Positions 53,155 through 64,000 of a stretch of DNA of 64,000 nucleotides are shown here, piece after piece. Made by a program: the position numbers and the translations under genes. The stretch's first letter is position 1. The number at the start of each line of letters is the position of its first letter. The DNA is taken from the NCBI RefSeq assembly GCF_001514125.1, contig NZ_KQ948559.1:232542-296541 (forward strand), given 5' to 3'. The notes below the pieces were generated by a model. The model made no database searches, was not told the origin of the DNA, and saw nothing but the letters and a program-made list of their open reading frames with translations. The DNA comes from Streptomyces longwoodensis (GTDB lineage: Bacteria > Actinomycetota > Actinomycetes > Streptomycetales > Streptomycetaceae).

Positions 53155-54153
53155 GTGGACATCGACATGAGCGCCCTGCGGGGCCTGGTGCGGGAGAAGG
53201 AGATCTCCTTCGACCTGCTGGTCGAGGCGATCGAGTCGGCCCTCCTCATCGCCTACCACCGGACCGACGGGAGCCGCCGGCACGCGCGGGTGCAGCTCGA
53301 CCGGGAGACCGGCCACGTGACCGTGTGGGCGAAGGAGGACCCCGACGACCTCGAGGAGGGCCAGGAGCCCCGCGAGTTCGACGACACCCCGTCCGGCTTC
53401 GGCCGGATCGCCGCGACCACCGCCAAGCAGGTCATCCTGCAGCGGCTGCGCGACGCCGAGGACGACGCGACGCTCGGTGAGTACGCCGGCCGCGAGGGCG
53501 ACATCGTCACCGGTGTGGTCCAGCAGGGCCGCGACCCGAAGAACGTGCTCGTGGACATCGGCCGGCTGGAGGCCATCCTGCCGGTGCAGGAGCAGGTCCC
53601 GGGCGAGACGTACCCGCACGGCCTGCGGCTGCGGTCGTACGTCGTCCGGGTGGCGAAGGGCGTGCGCGGCCCGTCGGTCACCCTGTCGCGCACCCACCCC
53701 AACCTGGTGAAGAAGCTGTTCGCCCTGGAGGTGCCGGAGATCGCCGACGGCTCCGTGGAGATCGCCGCGATCGCCCGCGAGGCCGGCCACCGCACCAAGA
53801 TCGCCGTCCGGTCCACCCGTTCGGGCCTGAACGCCAAGGGCGCCTGCATCGGCCCCATGGGCGGCCGGGTGCGCAACGTGATGGGCGAGCTGAACGGCGA
53901 GAAGATCGACATCGTGGACTGGTCGGACGACCCGGCCGAGATGGTGGCGAACGCCCTGTCGCCCGCCCGGGTGTCCAAGGTCGAGGTCGTCGACCTGGCC
54001 TCCCGCTCCGCCCGGGTCACCGTGCCGGACTACCAGCTGTCGCTGGCGATCGGCAAGGAGGGGCAGAACGCCCGCCTCGCCGCCCGTCTCACCGGCTGGC
54101 GCATCGACATCCGGCCCGACACCGAGCAGGCCGGCGGCGCGGGCGAGGAATAG
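53155..54153 (+). CDS. nusA: Transcription termination/antitermination factor
   Basis: This 332-residue NusA binds RNA polymerase and nascent RNA. The N-terminal polymerase-binding domain (1-100) is followed by an S1 domain (about 110-180, GDIVTGVVQQG) and two KH domains. These carry GPMGGRVRNV and the GxxG of IGKEGQNARLA. It lacks the C-terminal acidic repeats of E. coli NusA, as is normal for actinobacteria. GTG start. Confidence 0.95.
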   Translation: MDIDMSALRGLVREKEISFDLLVEAIESALLIAYHRTDGSRRHARVQLDRETGHVTVWAKEDPDDLEEGQEPREFDDTPSGFGRIAATTAKQVILQRLRDAEDDATLGEYAGREGDIVTGVVQQGRDPKNVLVDIGRLEAILPVQEQVPGETYPHGLRLRSYVVRVAKGVRGPSVTLSRTHPNLVKKLFALEVPEIADGSVEIAAIAREAGHRTKIAVRSTRSGLNAKGACIGPMGGRVRNVMGELNGEKIDIVDWSDDPAEMVANALSPARVSKVEVVDLASRSARVTVPDYQLSLAIGKEGQNARLAARLTGWRIDIRPDTEQAGGAGEE

Positions 54154-54232
54154 ATCCAAGCCGCGAGCCGCTAGGAATACGACAACAGCCGTTCGATCTT
54201 TGCCCCAAAGGGGTGAGGTCGGTACGGGGAGG

Positions 54233-54238
54233 TAGACT
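54233..54238 (+). promoter_or_regulatory. -10 element just before ylxR, possible leaderless start
   Basis: TAGACT lies 5 bp before the ylxR GTG, so a start at the G of GTG would give a leaderless transcript. GGGGAGG (54226-54232) could alternatively serve as a distant ribosome site for read-through from nusA. No good -35 is visible. Confidence 0.4.
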
Positions 54239-54243
54239 AAACA

Positions 54244-54540
54244 GTGTCTGGCCGGACGCCCGCCCGAGCATGCCCGGAACGCACCTGTGTGGGGTGCCGG
54301 GAGCGAGCGGCCAAAACTGATCTGCTGCGCATCGTGGCGGTCGGGGACGCGTGCGTCCCCGATCCTCGCGGTACGCTGCCCGGCCGGGGTGCCTATGTGC
54401 ACCCCGCCCTGGTCTGTCTCGACCAGGCGGTACGCCGCCGGGCGTTCCCGCGGGCACTGCGCGTCCCGGGACCGCTCGACACAAAGGCGTTGCGTCAACA
54501 CGTCGAGCAGACGACCGTTGCCGAGCAGGCAACACCGTAA
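54244..54540 (+). CDS. ylxR: YlxR-family nucleic-acid-binding protein
   Basis: The 98-residue DUF448 protein has the signature RTCVGCRERAAKTDLLRIV with a CxxC pair. It is followed by GRGAYVHPALVCLDQAVRRRAF, a basic face for RNA or nucleoid binding. It is conserved between nusA and infB in most bacteria and is proposed to bind RNA (including RNase P in some species). GTG start. Confidence 0.9.
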   Translation: MSGRTPARACPERTCVGCRERAAKTDLLRIVAVGDACVPDPRGTLPGRGAYVHPALVCLDQAVRRRAFPRALRVPGPLDTKALRQHVEQTTVAEQATP

Positions 54541-54605
54541 GGAGTGTCGTGCGGAACCCCGCGCGGCCCAGGTACCTCGCGAGTCGAAAGCAGGTCGAGA
54601 TTGCG

Positions 54606-54638
54606 ATGAGCACTCGATGAGTACGCGATGAGTACGCC
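54606..54638 (+). repeat. Three 11-bp direct repeats forming overlapping mini-ORFs before infB
   Basis: ATGAGCACTCG, ATGAGTACGCG and ATGAGTACGCC follow each other with 11-bp periodicity. Each copy opens a tiny frame: MSTR-stop (54606-54620), MSTR-stop (54617-54631) and MSTPMN-stop (54628-54648). Each of the first two stops overlaps the next ATG. The unit ends about 40 bp before the infB ribosome site. It may be a slippage repeat or a translated leader. Confidence 0.7.
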
Positions 54639-54686
54639 CATGAACTAGCGACGGTCCGGACGCAACCCGGACCTCAAAGGAGCGAA

Positions 54687-57779
<3,093 letters not shown>

Positions 57780-57806
57780 GCGCCCGGGCTTCCGGGACGG
57801 TCCGGT

Positions 57807-57850
57807 CCGGGGCCGGTCGACGGAGAGTAATTTCCGTCGATCGGCCCCGG
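57807..57850 (+). terminator. Long hairpin after infB
   Basis: An 18-bp stem (starting CCGGGGCCGG, one G-U pair) with the loop GAGTAATT, 27 bp after the infB stop. It is the strongest hairpin in this operon, so rbfA-truB may depend on read-through or on a promoter after it. Confidence 0.75.
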
Positions 57851-57932
57851 CCGTTCGTTGTACGGTGCTGGTGTCCCCGCCGATCGTTCGGCGGGCCCCT
57901 CCATCCCGTACCGGCGGGTCATCCGGACACAC

Positions 57933-58226
57933 ATGTATGTGGGGACCCTGTCCTTCGACCTCCTGCTCGGCGACGTACGGTCGCTGAAGGAGAAGCGCTC
58001 CGTCGTCCGCCCGATCGTCGCCGAGCTCCAGCGCAAGTACGCGGTGAGCGCCGCCGAGGTGGACCACCTGGACCTCCATCGCAGGGCCGGCATCGGCCTG
58101 GCGGTGGTGGCCGGCGACGCGGGGCACGTGACCGACGTGCTGGACCGGTGCGAACGGCTGGTCGCCGGGCGCCCCGAGGTGGAGCTGCTCTCGGTGAGGC
58201 GCAAGTTCCACGGCGACGACGACTGA
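57933..58226 (+). CDS. DUF503 (YlxP) protein
   Basis: ATG 57933 begins MYVGTLSFDLLLGDVRSLKEKRS, the DUF503 signature, in a 97-residue protein. Its alpha-beta ferredoxin-like fold is followed by VRRKFHGDDD at the end. It is conserved between infB and rbfA; its biochemical role is not established. No ribosome site is visible. Confidence 0.88.
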   Translation: MYVGTLSFDLLLGDVRSLKEKRSVVRPIVAELQRKYAVSAAEVDHLDLHRRAGIGLAVVAGDAGHVTDVLDRCERLVAGRPEVELLSVRRKFHGDDD

Positions 58227-58263
58227 CTGTGCAACACGGAAAAGAAAGAACGGGAGACGACCA

Positions 58264-58713
58264 GTGGCCGACAACGCGCGGGCTAAGAGGCTGGCGGACC
58301 TCATCCGAGAGGTGGTGGCCCAGAAGCTGGTGCGCGGGATCAAGGATCCGCGCCTCGGCTCGCACGTCACCATCACGGACACCCGGGTCACGGGTGACCT
58401 CAGGGAGGCGACCGTCTTCTACACGGTGTACGGGGGCGAGGAGGAGCGGGCGGCCGCGGCCGCGGGCCTGGAGAGCGCCAAGGGCATCCTGCGCTCCGAG
58501 GTCGGCCGCGCGGCCGGCGTGAAGTTCACGCCCACGCTCGCCTTCGTCGCCGACGCCCTGCCGGACAACGCCCGCACCATCGAGGACCTCCTCGACCGGG
58601 CGCGCCAGTCCGACCAGCAGGTGCGCGAGGCGTCCGCGGGCGCCCGGTACGCCGGCGAGGCCGACCCCTACCGCAAGCCCGGTGACGACGAGACGGACGA
58701 CACCACCGAATGA
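58264..58713 (+). CDS. rbfA: Ribosome-binding factor A
   Basis: The 149-residue KH-like RbfA binds helix 1 of 16S rRNA during 30S maturation. Typical segments are ADLIREVVAQKLVRGIKDPRLG, VTITDTRVTGDLREATVFYTV and FVADALPDNARTIEDLLDRA. The C-terminus is acidic and disordered. GTG start with GGGAG 8 nt upstream; overlaps truB by ATGA. Confidence 0.94.
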   Translation: MADNARAKRLADLIREVVAQKLVRGIKDPRLGSHVTITDTRVTGDLREATVFYTVYGGEEERAAAAAGLESAKGILRSEVGRAAGVKFTPTLAFVADALPDNARTIEDLLDRARQSDQQVREASAGARYAGEADPYRKPGDDETDDTTE

Positions 58714-59615
58714 ACCGCAGGACCACCGCGCCCGACGGCCTCGTCATCGTCGACAAGCCGTCGGGCTTCACTTCGCACGACGTCGTGGCCAAGATGCGCG
58801 GCATCGCCCGCACCCGCCGCGTCGGCCACGCCGGCACCCTCGACCCGATGGCGACGGGCGTCCTCGTCCTCGGCGTGGAGCGGGCCACCAAGCTCCTCGG
58901 GCACCTCGCCCTCACCGAGAAGGAGTACCTGGGCACCATCCGTCTCGGCCAGACGACCCTGACGGACGACGCCGAGGGCGAGATCACCGCCCGCGCCGAC
59001 GCCTCCCGGGTCACCCGGGACGCCATCGACGCCGGCATCGCCAAGCTCAGCGGCGCCATCATGCAGGTCCCGTCCAAGGTCAGCGCCATCAAGATCGACG
59101 GCGTGCGGTCGTACAAGCGGGCCCGCGAGGGCGAGGACTTCGAGATCCCCGCCCGGCCGGTGACCATCTCCTCCTTCACGGTGCACGACGTCCGCGACGC
59201 CGTCGCCGAGGACGGCACCCCCGTCCTCGACCTGGTCGTCTCGGTCGTCTGCTCCTCCGGCACCTACATCCGGGCCCTGGCCCGCGACCTCGGCGCCGAC
59301 CTGGGCACCGGCGGCCACCTGACGGCCCTGCGCCGCACCCGCGTCGGCCCCTACGGGCTGGACGCGGCCCGGACGCTGGACCAGCTCCAGGAGGAGCTGA
59401 CGGTGATGCCGGTCGCCGAGGCCGCCGCCGCGGCCTTCACCCGCTGGGACGTCGACGCCCAGCGCGCCCGGCTGCTCACCAATGGCGTCCGCCTGGAGAT
59501 GCCCGAGGAGTACGCGGGCGCCGGCCCGGTCGCCGTCTTCGACCCCGAGGGCCGCTTCCTGGCGCTGGTCGAGGAACAGAAGGGCAAGGCCAAGAGCCTG
59601 GCCGTGCTGGCCTGA
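58710..59615 (+). CDS. truB: tRNA pseudouridine-55 synthase
   Basis: The 301-residue TruB modifies U55 in the T-loop of tRNAs. The catalytic aspartate is in HAGTLDPMATG (Asp45); the KPSGFTSHDVV and SGTYIRALARDLG motifs are also present. A C-terminal PUA-like domain follows from about 220. ATG overlaps the rbfA stop. Confidence 0.94.
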   Translation: MNRRTTAPDGLVIVDKPSGFTSHDVVAKMRGIARTRRVGHAGTLDPMATGVLVLGVERATKLLGHLALTEKEYLGTIRLGQTTLTDDAEGEITARADASRVTRDAIDAGIAKLSGAIMQVPSKVSAIKIDGVRSYKRAREGEDFEIPARPVTISSFTVHDVRDAVAEDGTPVLDLVVSVVCSSGTYIRALARDLGADLGTGGHLTALRRTRVGPYGLDAARTLDQLQEELTVMPVAEAAAAAFTRWDVDAQRARLLTNGVRLEMPEEYAGAGPVAVFDPEGRFLALVEEQKGKAKSLAVLA

Positions 59616-59655
59616 ACCGCACGCCGGGCCGCACGCCCGGACGGGGTCCGCTCCC

Positions 59656-59698
59656 CCGTGGAGCGGCGGACACGGGGTGCGCCCCCGCCGCTCCACGG
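59656..59698 (+). terminator. Terminator after truB
   Basis: A perfect 14-bp stem (CCGTGGAGCGGCGG with CCGCCGCTCCACGG) with a 15-nt loop, 40 bp after the stop. It separates the translation operon from the next gene. Confidence 0.7.
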
Positions 59699-59882
59699 TC
59701 CCCCCTCGGTTCCCCCACACCCAGGGTCTGTCCAAGTGCCCCAGCACCTTCACCCGCCCGGGCGGGCGCTCGGAGTGAACCGAGGGAGCGCAGGGGGGCG
59801 CGTTCGCCGGCCGCCCTGTCCCGCTGATCGTTTCCCGCCTACCGTCGAGGACGAGTACGCGGGCGTGGCGGGAGGTACGACG

Positions 59883-62800
59883 ATGACGGCAGCCGTCCCA
59901 CTCCCCGACGCCGCCCTGGTCCGCGTCCGGGACCTCGCCGGCCGCCCCCGTGGCGCCGGCTTCGTCGCCGACCACCACGGCACCGTCGTCACCAGCCACG
60001 AAGCGGTCGACGGACTGCCCCGGCTGGTCCTTCTCACCGCCGACGACCGCACCGTCGAGGTCGCCGCGGACGCGGTCACCCCCCTCCCCGAGCAGGACCT
60101 CGCCCTGATCCGCACCGAGGGCCTGGACGCGCCCCCGCTGCCGGTCACCGCCCGCGACCGGGTCGACGCCGGCACCTACGTACGGCTCCTCGCCGGCTGC
60201 TGGCGCGAGGCGCGCGTCCTGGCGTCGGCCTCCGTGACGTACACCGCCACCGACCGCGTCCACGTCGTCGAGGACGTGCTGGAACTGGCGATCGGCACGG
60301 CCGGCCGGGACGCGCTGCGCCTCGGCGGGGGAGCGGCCGGCGGCCCGGTCCTCGACGCGCGCACCGGCGCCGTGGTGGGCGTCGTCGGCACCGCCCTGCG
60401 GTCGGGCCACAGCGAGACCGGCTTCGCCGTGCCGCTGCGCCCCGCGACCGGCCCACTCGCCGACCTGCTCGCCCGCAACGCCGCGACCGTCCCGGCGTAC
60501 GGCGCGGACCTCGGTCTCGCGGGCGTCCTGGAACTCACCGCCACCGCCCTCGGCTCCGACGGCCCGCCCGGCACGCTCCCCGGCCACCCGGCCGCCGGAC
60601 GCCCGGACCCCGTCGAGCGCCCGGCCGTGCGGAACGAGGTGGCCGCCTTCCTGGCCGGCGACACCCCGGTCCTCGCCCTCGTCGGCCGGCCCGGCAGCGG
60701 CCGTACGACGGAACTCGCGGCGCTCGCCGCCCGGCGCGCCCGGGGCGCGGAACCCGCCCCCACGCTGTGGCTGCGCGGCGCCGACCTGGAGCCCGCGGAC
60801 ACCTCGCTCGCCGACGCCGCGCGCCGCGCCCTCGCCCGGGCCGCCCGGGTCGTGGCCGCGTCGCACGGGACGACCCCAGCGGACCTCGGCGACCTCGGCC
60901 CGGACCGCCTGGCCCGGCTGGCGACGGCGTCCGGCCGCCCGCTCCTGCTGGTCCTCGACGGCCCCGAGGAGATGCCCCCGGCCCTCCGCCCGGCCGACTG
61001 GACCCGCGCCACCGCGCGCTGGCTGGAGGAGACGGGGGCACGGCTGGTGCTGGGCTGCGGACCGGAGTACTGGGAGGCAGCGGGGACGGAATTCCCGCGG
61101 GGGATGCTGCACGGCGGTGCCCGGCACCCCGTTCCCCATGTGCCCTTGCCCGACCTCACGCCCGAGGAGGCTGCCCTGGCCCGCACCCGCCACGGCATCC
61201 CCGACGGCGCCCTGGGCGACGCCGACACCCGCCACCCCCTCACCCTGCGGCTGCTCTCCGAGGTCCTGACGGCCCTGCCCGACGGCTCCTGCCCGCCCGG
61301 CCCCCTCGACCGGGACGACGTGTTCGCGGCCCACCTCGACCTGATGTGCCTGCGGGTCGCCGTGCGCCTCGCCGCGGAGAACCGCCTGCGCGGCACGGCC
61401 GTGCGCCGCCTCGCCGCCCGGGTGGCCGGACAGGTCCACGAAGCCGCCCGGCGCAGCCTCGGTCCCGGACAGGGCGCGCTGGACCGGGAGACGTTCGAGG
61501 CGGGGTTTGCCTGGGGCCCGGCCCCCGCCCGTCTGGGCGGCGGCACCGGCTGGGCGTCCGCCGTCCTCACCGAGGGCCTGCTCGTGCCCGCCGGCAGCGG
61601 CTACCGCTTCGCCCACCAGGACCTCGCCGACTGGATCCAGGGCCTCCACCTCGACCTCGACGGCGCCCTGCATGCCCTGGTCCACCGTCCCCGCGTCCAG
61701 GAGGAGGACGACGGGCCCGGATCCGACCCGGTGCCGGTCCCGCACCACCGGATCGGCCCGGTGACCGAGGCGCTGCTGCACCTCGCCCGCCAGCACGGGC
61801 CGGGCGCCCTCGCCGAGCGGCTGCGCGACCTGGTCCACGCGACGGACGCCGACCCCGGGGGCTGGTGGGCACCCCGCCTGCTCGCCCACACCCTGCGCCG
61901 CGTCCCGGACGCGACGCCGTACACCGACGTCCTGCGGCTGCTGGCGGACCGTACGGCGGCGGTCCGGGGGCGGTGCGAGGGAGCGGGGGAGGGGGAGTGT
62001 GACGCGGCCGACGCGACGGACTCGGCCGACGGGATCGACGTACGACCGCCGTCGTGGCCCGACGCGTTCGGGCCCGCCTTCTGGGCCGGGCTGCGGCTCC
62101 CCTTGGAGACCCGCCTGGACCTCCTGCGCCGGCTCGTCCTCGCCGACCCCGCCCCGGACACCGACGCACCCCGCTACCTGGACGGCGTGGCCGCGCTCCT
62201 CGCCACCGCGCCCACCGCCGTGGCCGCGCAGCTCACCCGCTGGTTCGACGACGAGCGCCCGCTGCCCGCCACGCCGCACGCCACCGTCGCGAGGGCCGCG
62301 CAGGCCCTGCTGCACACCCACCGGCACCGGGCCCTGGACGACCTCACCGAGGTCCTGGCCGACTGCGCGCACCGCCGGGCCGACGAGCTGCTCGACGCGC
62401 TGGCCGAGGAGGAGCCGTCCGCGCTGTGCCGGGCCGTCGACCGGTGGGCGCACGACGAGCGGCCCGCGCGCCGGGTGGCCGTGGTGACGTACGGACTGCG
62501 CGCCGCCCCGCACGTCCGCACCGACGCCGACCGCGACCTGCTGTGCCACGCCGCCCTCGCCCTGCTCTCCCGCCCCGCCGACGCCGCCCTGCACGGCGGC
62601 GCGCTGGGCCTGCTCGTACGGGACCCGCGCACCCGCGCCCGCCACCTCCCGCAGGCCGTCGAGCACTTCCTGACGGGCGATCCGCAGCTGCCGCCGAGCG
62701 CGCTGCTCGCCGCCCTGGACACCCACCCCGAGCCGGTGCTCGACACCGTCCGGGCGCGGCTGCGACACCGCGACGCCGACCCCGGCCGGCTGCTGTGCGA

Positions 62801-63428
62801 CCTGATCGAGGCCACCGCCGCCACCGCGGCCACCGCGCCCACCGGGGCCACCGGGGTCACCGGGGTCGTCCCCGCGCTGGTCCGGCGGGTCGTCGGCGTG
62901 GTGCGTGACGTGCTGGAGGAGCGTCCGGAGGCGGCCGGGGAGATCGCCGCGTACGTCGACCGCCGACTGGACCGGCCGGACGAGGTGCCGGACGTCCGCC
63001 CCGTCCTGCGCCCGCTGGTCACCGGGCTGCTGGACGGCGGCCCCGAGCGGGTCCGGGCGACGCTGGCCGCCGTGCTCACCGCGCCGGGCGCCCCCCGGTC
63101 GCGCCCGCTGCGGACCGAGCTGCGCGCGTTCCTGCTCGCGCACGAGAGCGAGCCGTCCGTCCTCGCCGCCGCCCTGCACGCGGCCGCCCCGCAGGAGGGC
63201 CCGCACGTGCGCGACCTGGTCCGCCGCGTCGGGCTGCTCCTGGTGCGCACGCCCGAGGGCGCGGCCCGCTTCGACCGGGACGTCGTCGACCTGGGCCGCC
63301 ACGTCCCGGGCTTCGCCGCGCGGTTGGCGGCCTGGCTGACCGAGGAGCCGCAGGAGTGGGCGGCGGTGGTCGGCCCCGGCACCCGACGGATGATCGAGAG
63401 CCTGGCGGGGGTCCGGGTCCCGGCCTGA
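59883..63428 (+). CDS. Trypsin-like/P-loop NTPase fusion with helical C-terminus
   Basis: ATG 59883 with GGAGG 7 nt upstream gives 1181 residues. Residues 1-190 have a trypsin-like fold: His39 in VVTSHEAV and Asp72 in QDLALIR fit the triad. The serine site GxSGGP reads GAAGGP (Ala152). Residues 250-480 form a P-loop NTPase of NACHT/STAND type with GRPGSGRTT (Arg274 where Lys is expected) and LLLVLDG (Asp359). The remaining 600 residues are Ala/Leu/Arg-rich helices suggestive of HEAT-like repeats. No signal peptide. The family architecture (protease-like domain plus STAND ATPase plus repeats) is known from signalling and phage-defence proteins. Both active sites here look altered. Confidence 0.75.
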   Translation: MTAAVPLPDAALVRVRDLAGRPRGAGFVADHHGTVVTSHEAVDGLPRLVLLTADDRTVEVAADAVTPLPEQDLALIRTEGLDAPPLPVTARDRVDAGTYVRLLAGCWREARVLASASVTYTATDRVHVVEDVLELAIGTAGRDALRLGGGAAGGPVLDARTGAVVGVVGTALRSGHSETGFAVPLRPATGPLADLLARNAATVPAYGADLGLAGVLELTATALGSDGPPGTLPGHPAAGRPDPVERPAVRNEVAAFLAGDTPVLALVGRPGSGRTTELAALAARRARGAEPAPTLWLRGADLEPADTSLADAARRALARAARVVAASHGTTPADLGDLGPDRLARLATASGRPLLLVLDGPEEMPPALRPADWTRATARWLEETGARLVLGCGPEYWEAAGTEFPRGMLHGGARHPVPHVPLPDLTPEEAALARTRHGIPDGALGDADTRHPLTLRLLSEVLTALPDGSCPPGPLDRDDVFAAHLDLMCLRVAVRLAAENRLRGTAVRRLAARVAGQVHEAARRSLGPGQGALDRETFEAGFAWGPAPARLGGGTGWASAVLTEGLLVPAGSGYRFAHQDLADWIQGLHLDLDGALHALVHRPRVQEEDDGPGSDPVPVPHHRIGPVTEALLHLARQHGPGALAERLRDLVHATDADPGGWWAPRLLAHTLRRVPDATPYTDVLRLLADRTAAVRGRCEGAGEGECDAADATDSADGIDVRPPSWPDAFGPAFWAGLRLPLETRLDLLRRLVLADPAPDTDAPRYLDGVAALLATAPTAVAAQLTRWFDDERPLPATPHATVARAAQALLHTHRHRALDDLTEVLADCAHRRADELLDALAEEEPSALCRAVDRWAHDERPARRVAVVTYGLRAAPHVRTDADRDLLCHAALALLSRPADAALHGGALGLLVRDPRTRARHLPQAVEHFLTGDPQLPPSALLAALDTHPEPVLDTVRARLRHRDADPGRLLCDLIEATAATAATAPTGATGVTGVVPALVRRVVGVVRDVLEERPEAAGEIAAYVDRRLDRPDEVPDVRPVLRPLVTGLLDGGPERVRATLAAVLTAPGAPRSRPLRTELRAFLLAHESEPSVLAAALHAAAPQEGPHVRDLVRRVGLLLVRTPEGAARFDRDVVDLGRHVPGFAARLAAWLTEEPQEWAAVVGPGTRRMIESLAGVRVPA

Positions 63429-63503
63429 CCTCGCGAGGGTGCGCACGTGCGCCCGGTCACACCTCCATGCCGATGCGGGCAGCGGGCACCCGGCATGGCA
63501 CCC

Positions 63504-63534
63504 TTAGACCTGCGCAATCGGTCAACGGTAGATA
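63504..63534 (+). promoter_or_regulatory. Possible ribF promoter
   Basis: TTAGAC (63504-63509), 19 bp, TAGATA (63529-63534), 27 bp before the ribF GTG. The spacer is slightly long. Confidence 0.35.
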
Positions 63535-63561
63535 CGGACACGGGTTCGAGGAGCGGTCACA

Positions 63562-64000
63562 GTGCAGCGCTGGCGTGGCTTGGAGGACATCCCCCAGGAC
63601 TGGGGGCGCAGCGTCGTCACCATCGGCTCTTACGACGGGGTCCACCGCGGCCACCAGCTGATCATCAAGCACGCCGTGGACCGCGCCCGCGAGCTGGGCG
63701 TCCCCTGCGTCGTGGTGACGTTCGACCCGCACCCCAGCGAGGTCGTCCGCCCCGGCAGCCACCCCCCGCTGCTCGCCCCGCACCACCGCCGCGCCGAGCT
63801 GATGGGCGAGCTGGGCGTGGACGCGGTGCTGATCCTGCCGTTCACCACCGAGTTCTCGAAGCTGTCCCCGGCCGACTTCGTCGTCAAGGTGCTGGTGGAC
63901 AAGCTGCACGCCAAGGCCGTCGTCGAGGGCCCCAACTTCCGCTTCGGCCACCGGGCCGCGGGCAACGTGGAGTTCCTCGCCGAGCAGGGCACCGTCTACG
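63562..64000 (+). CDS. ribF: Riboflavin kinase/FAD synthetase, 3' end outside window
   Basis: GTG 63562 with GAGGAG 9 nt upstream opens a frame that runs off the right edge (146 codons visible). The N-terminal FAD-synthetase nucleotidyltransferase domain is recognisable by SVVTIGSYDGVHRGHQ, VVTFDPHPSEVV and VVEGPNFRFGHRAAG. The full protein converts riboflavin to FMN and FAD; the kinase domain would be beyond the window. Its position after truB is conserved in bacteria. Confidence 0.92.
   Translation, partial: MQRWRGLEDIPQDWGRSVVTIGSYDGVHRGHQLIIKHAVDRARELGVPCVVVTFDPHPSEVVRPGSHPPLLAPHHRRAELMGELGVDAVLILPFTTEFSKLSPADFVVKVLVDKLHAKAVVEGPNFRFGHRAAGNVEFLAEQGTVY

Noticed and set aside
58668..63446. 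Very long open frame antisense to truB and the NTPase gene (about 1590 codons)
   Set aside because: High GC suppresses stops in antisense frames; composition is Arg/Gly/Val-rich without domains, and the opposite strand has clear motifs and normal codon bias.

Overview
The window is a very GC-rich chromosomal segment with GTG/TTG starts, tight ATGA overlaps and strong G/C third-position bias. The gene order dxr-rseP-ispG, proS, rimP-nusA-ylxR-infB-ylxP-rbfA-truB-ribF is the one found in Streptomyces, so I read this as core chromosome of a Streptomyces species. I see no tRNA, rRNA, CRISPR array, insertion sequence, integrase or origin.

Layout. 1-8213: a copper module (secreted protein truncated by the window edge, divergent from the Cu+ ATPase copA, with two palindromic CsoR-like operators), then a small membrane protein, a serine hydrolase, a glycerophosphodiesterase, an adenosine/aminodeoxyfutalosine deaminase, a DUF4190 protein and a NADAR protein. 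8294-24949: polyamine/GABA catabolism. It holds an aminoaldehyde dehydrogenase, a PotDABC-type importer, a PuuB-like oxidase, a PucR regulator, GABA transaminase and a second aldehyde dehydrogenase that lies in frame with a PAP2 phosphatase. A VirD4-like ATPase and a highly structured intergenic RNA candidate sit among these genes.

24995-40544: the most interesting part, a carbohydrate locus whose enzymes match the linkages of fucogalacto-xyloglucan. It has a secreted GH12 endoglucanase, an LplABC-type importer without its own ATPase, cytoplasmic GH42 beta-galactosidase, GH95 alpha-L-fucosidase, GH31 alpha-xylosidase and GH3 beta-glucosidase, and a LacI regulator. The near-identical palindrome TCGAAGCGCTTCGA occurs four times, at the GH3/transporter divergent promoters and at the lacI promoter, which ties the locus into one regulon. 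The proposed flow is: GH12 cuts xyloglucan outside, the importer takes up branched oligosaccharides, and the intracellular exo-enzymes strip fucose, galactose, xylose and glucose. In this sequence the GH3 gene is frameshifted at a run of seven G.

40864-64000: housekeeping. An acyl-CoA dehydrogenase, MEP-pathway genes dxr and ispG flanking a site-2 protease, two GNAT proteins, proS, a degenerate APH-family kinase, a lipoprotein/ferritin-like pair, and the transcription/translation block rimP to ribF (ribF cut by the right edge). Between truB and ribF lies a 1181-residue protein that joins a trypsin-like domain lacking its serine to an atypical P-loop NTPase and a long helical C-terminus.
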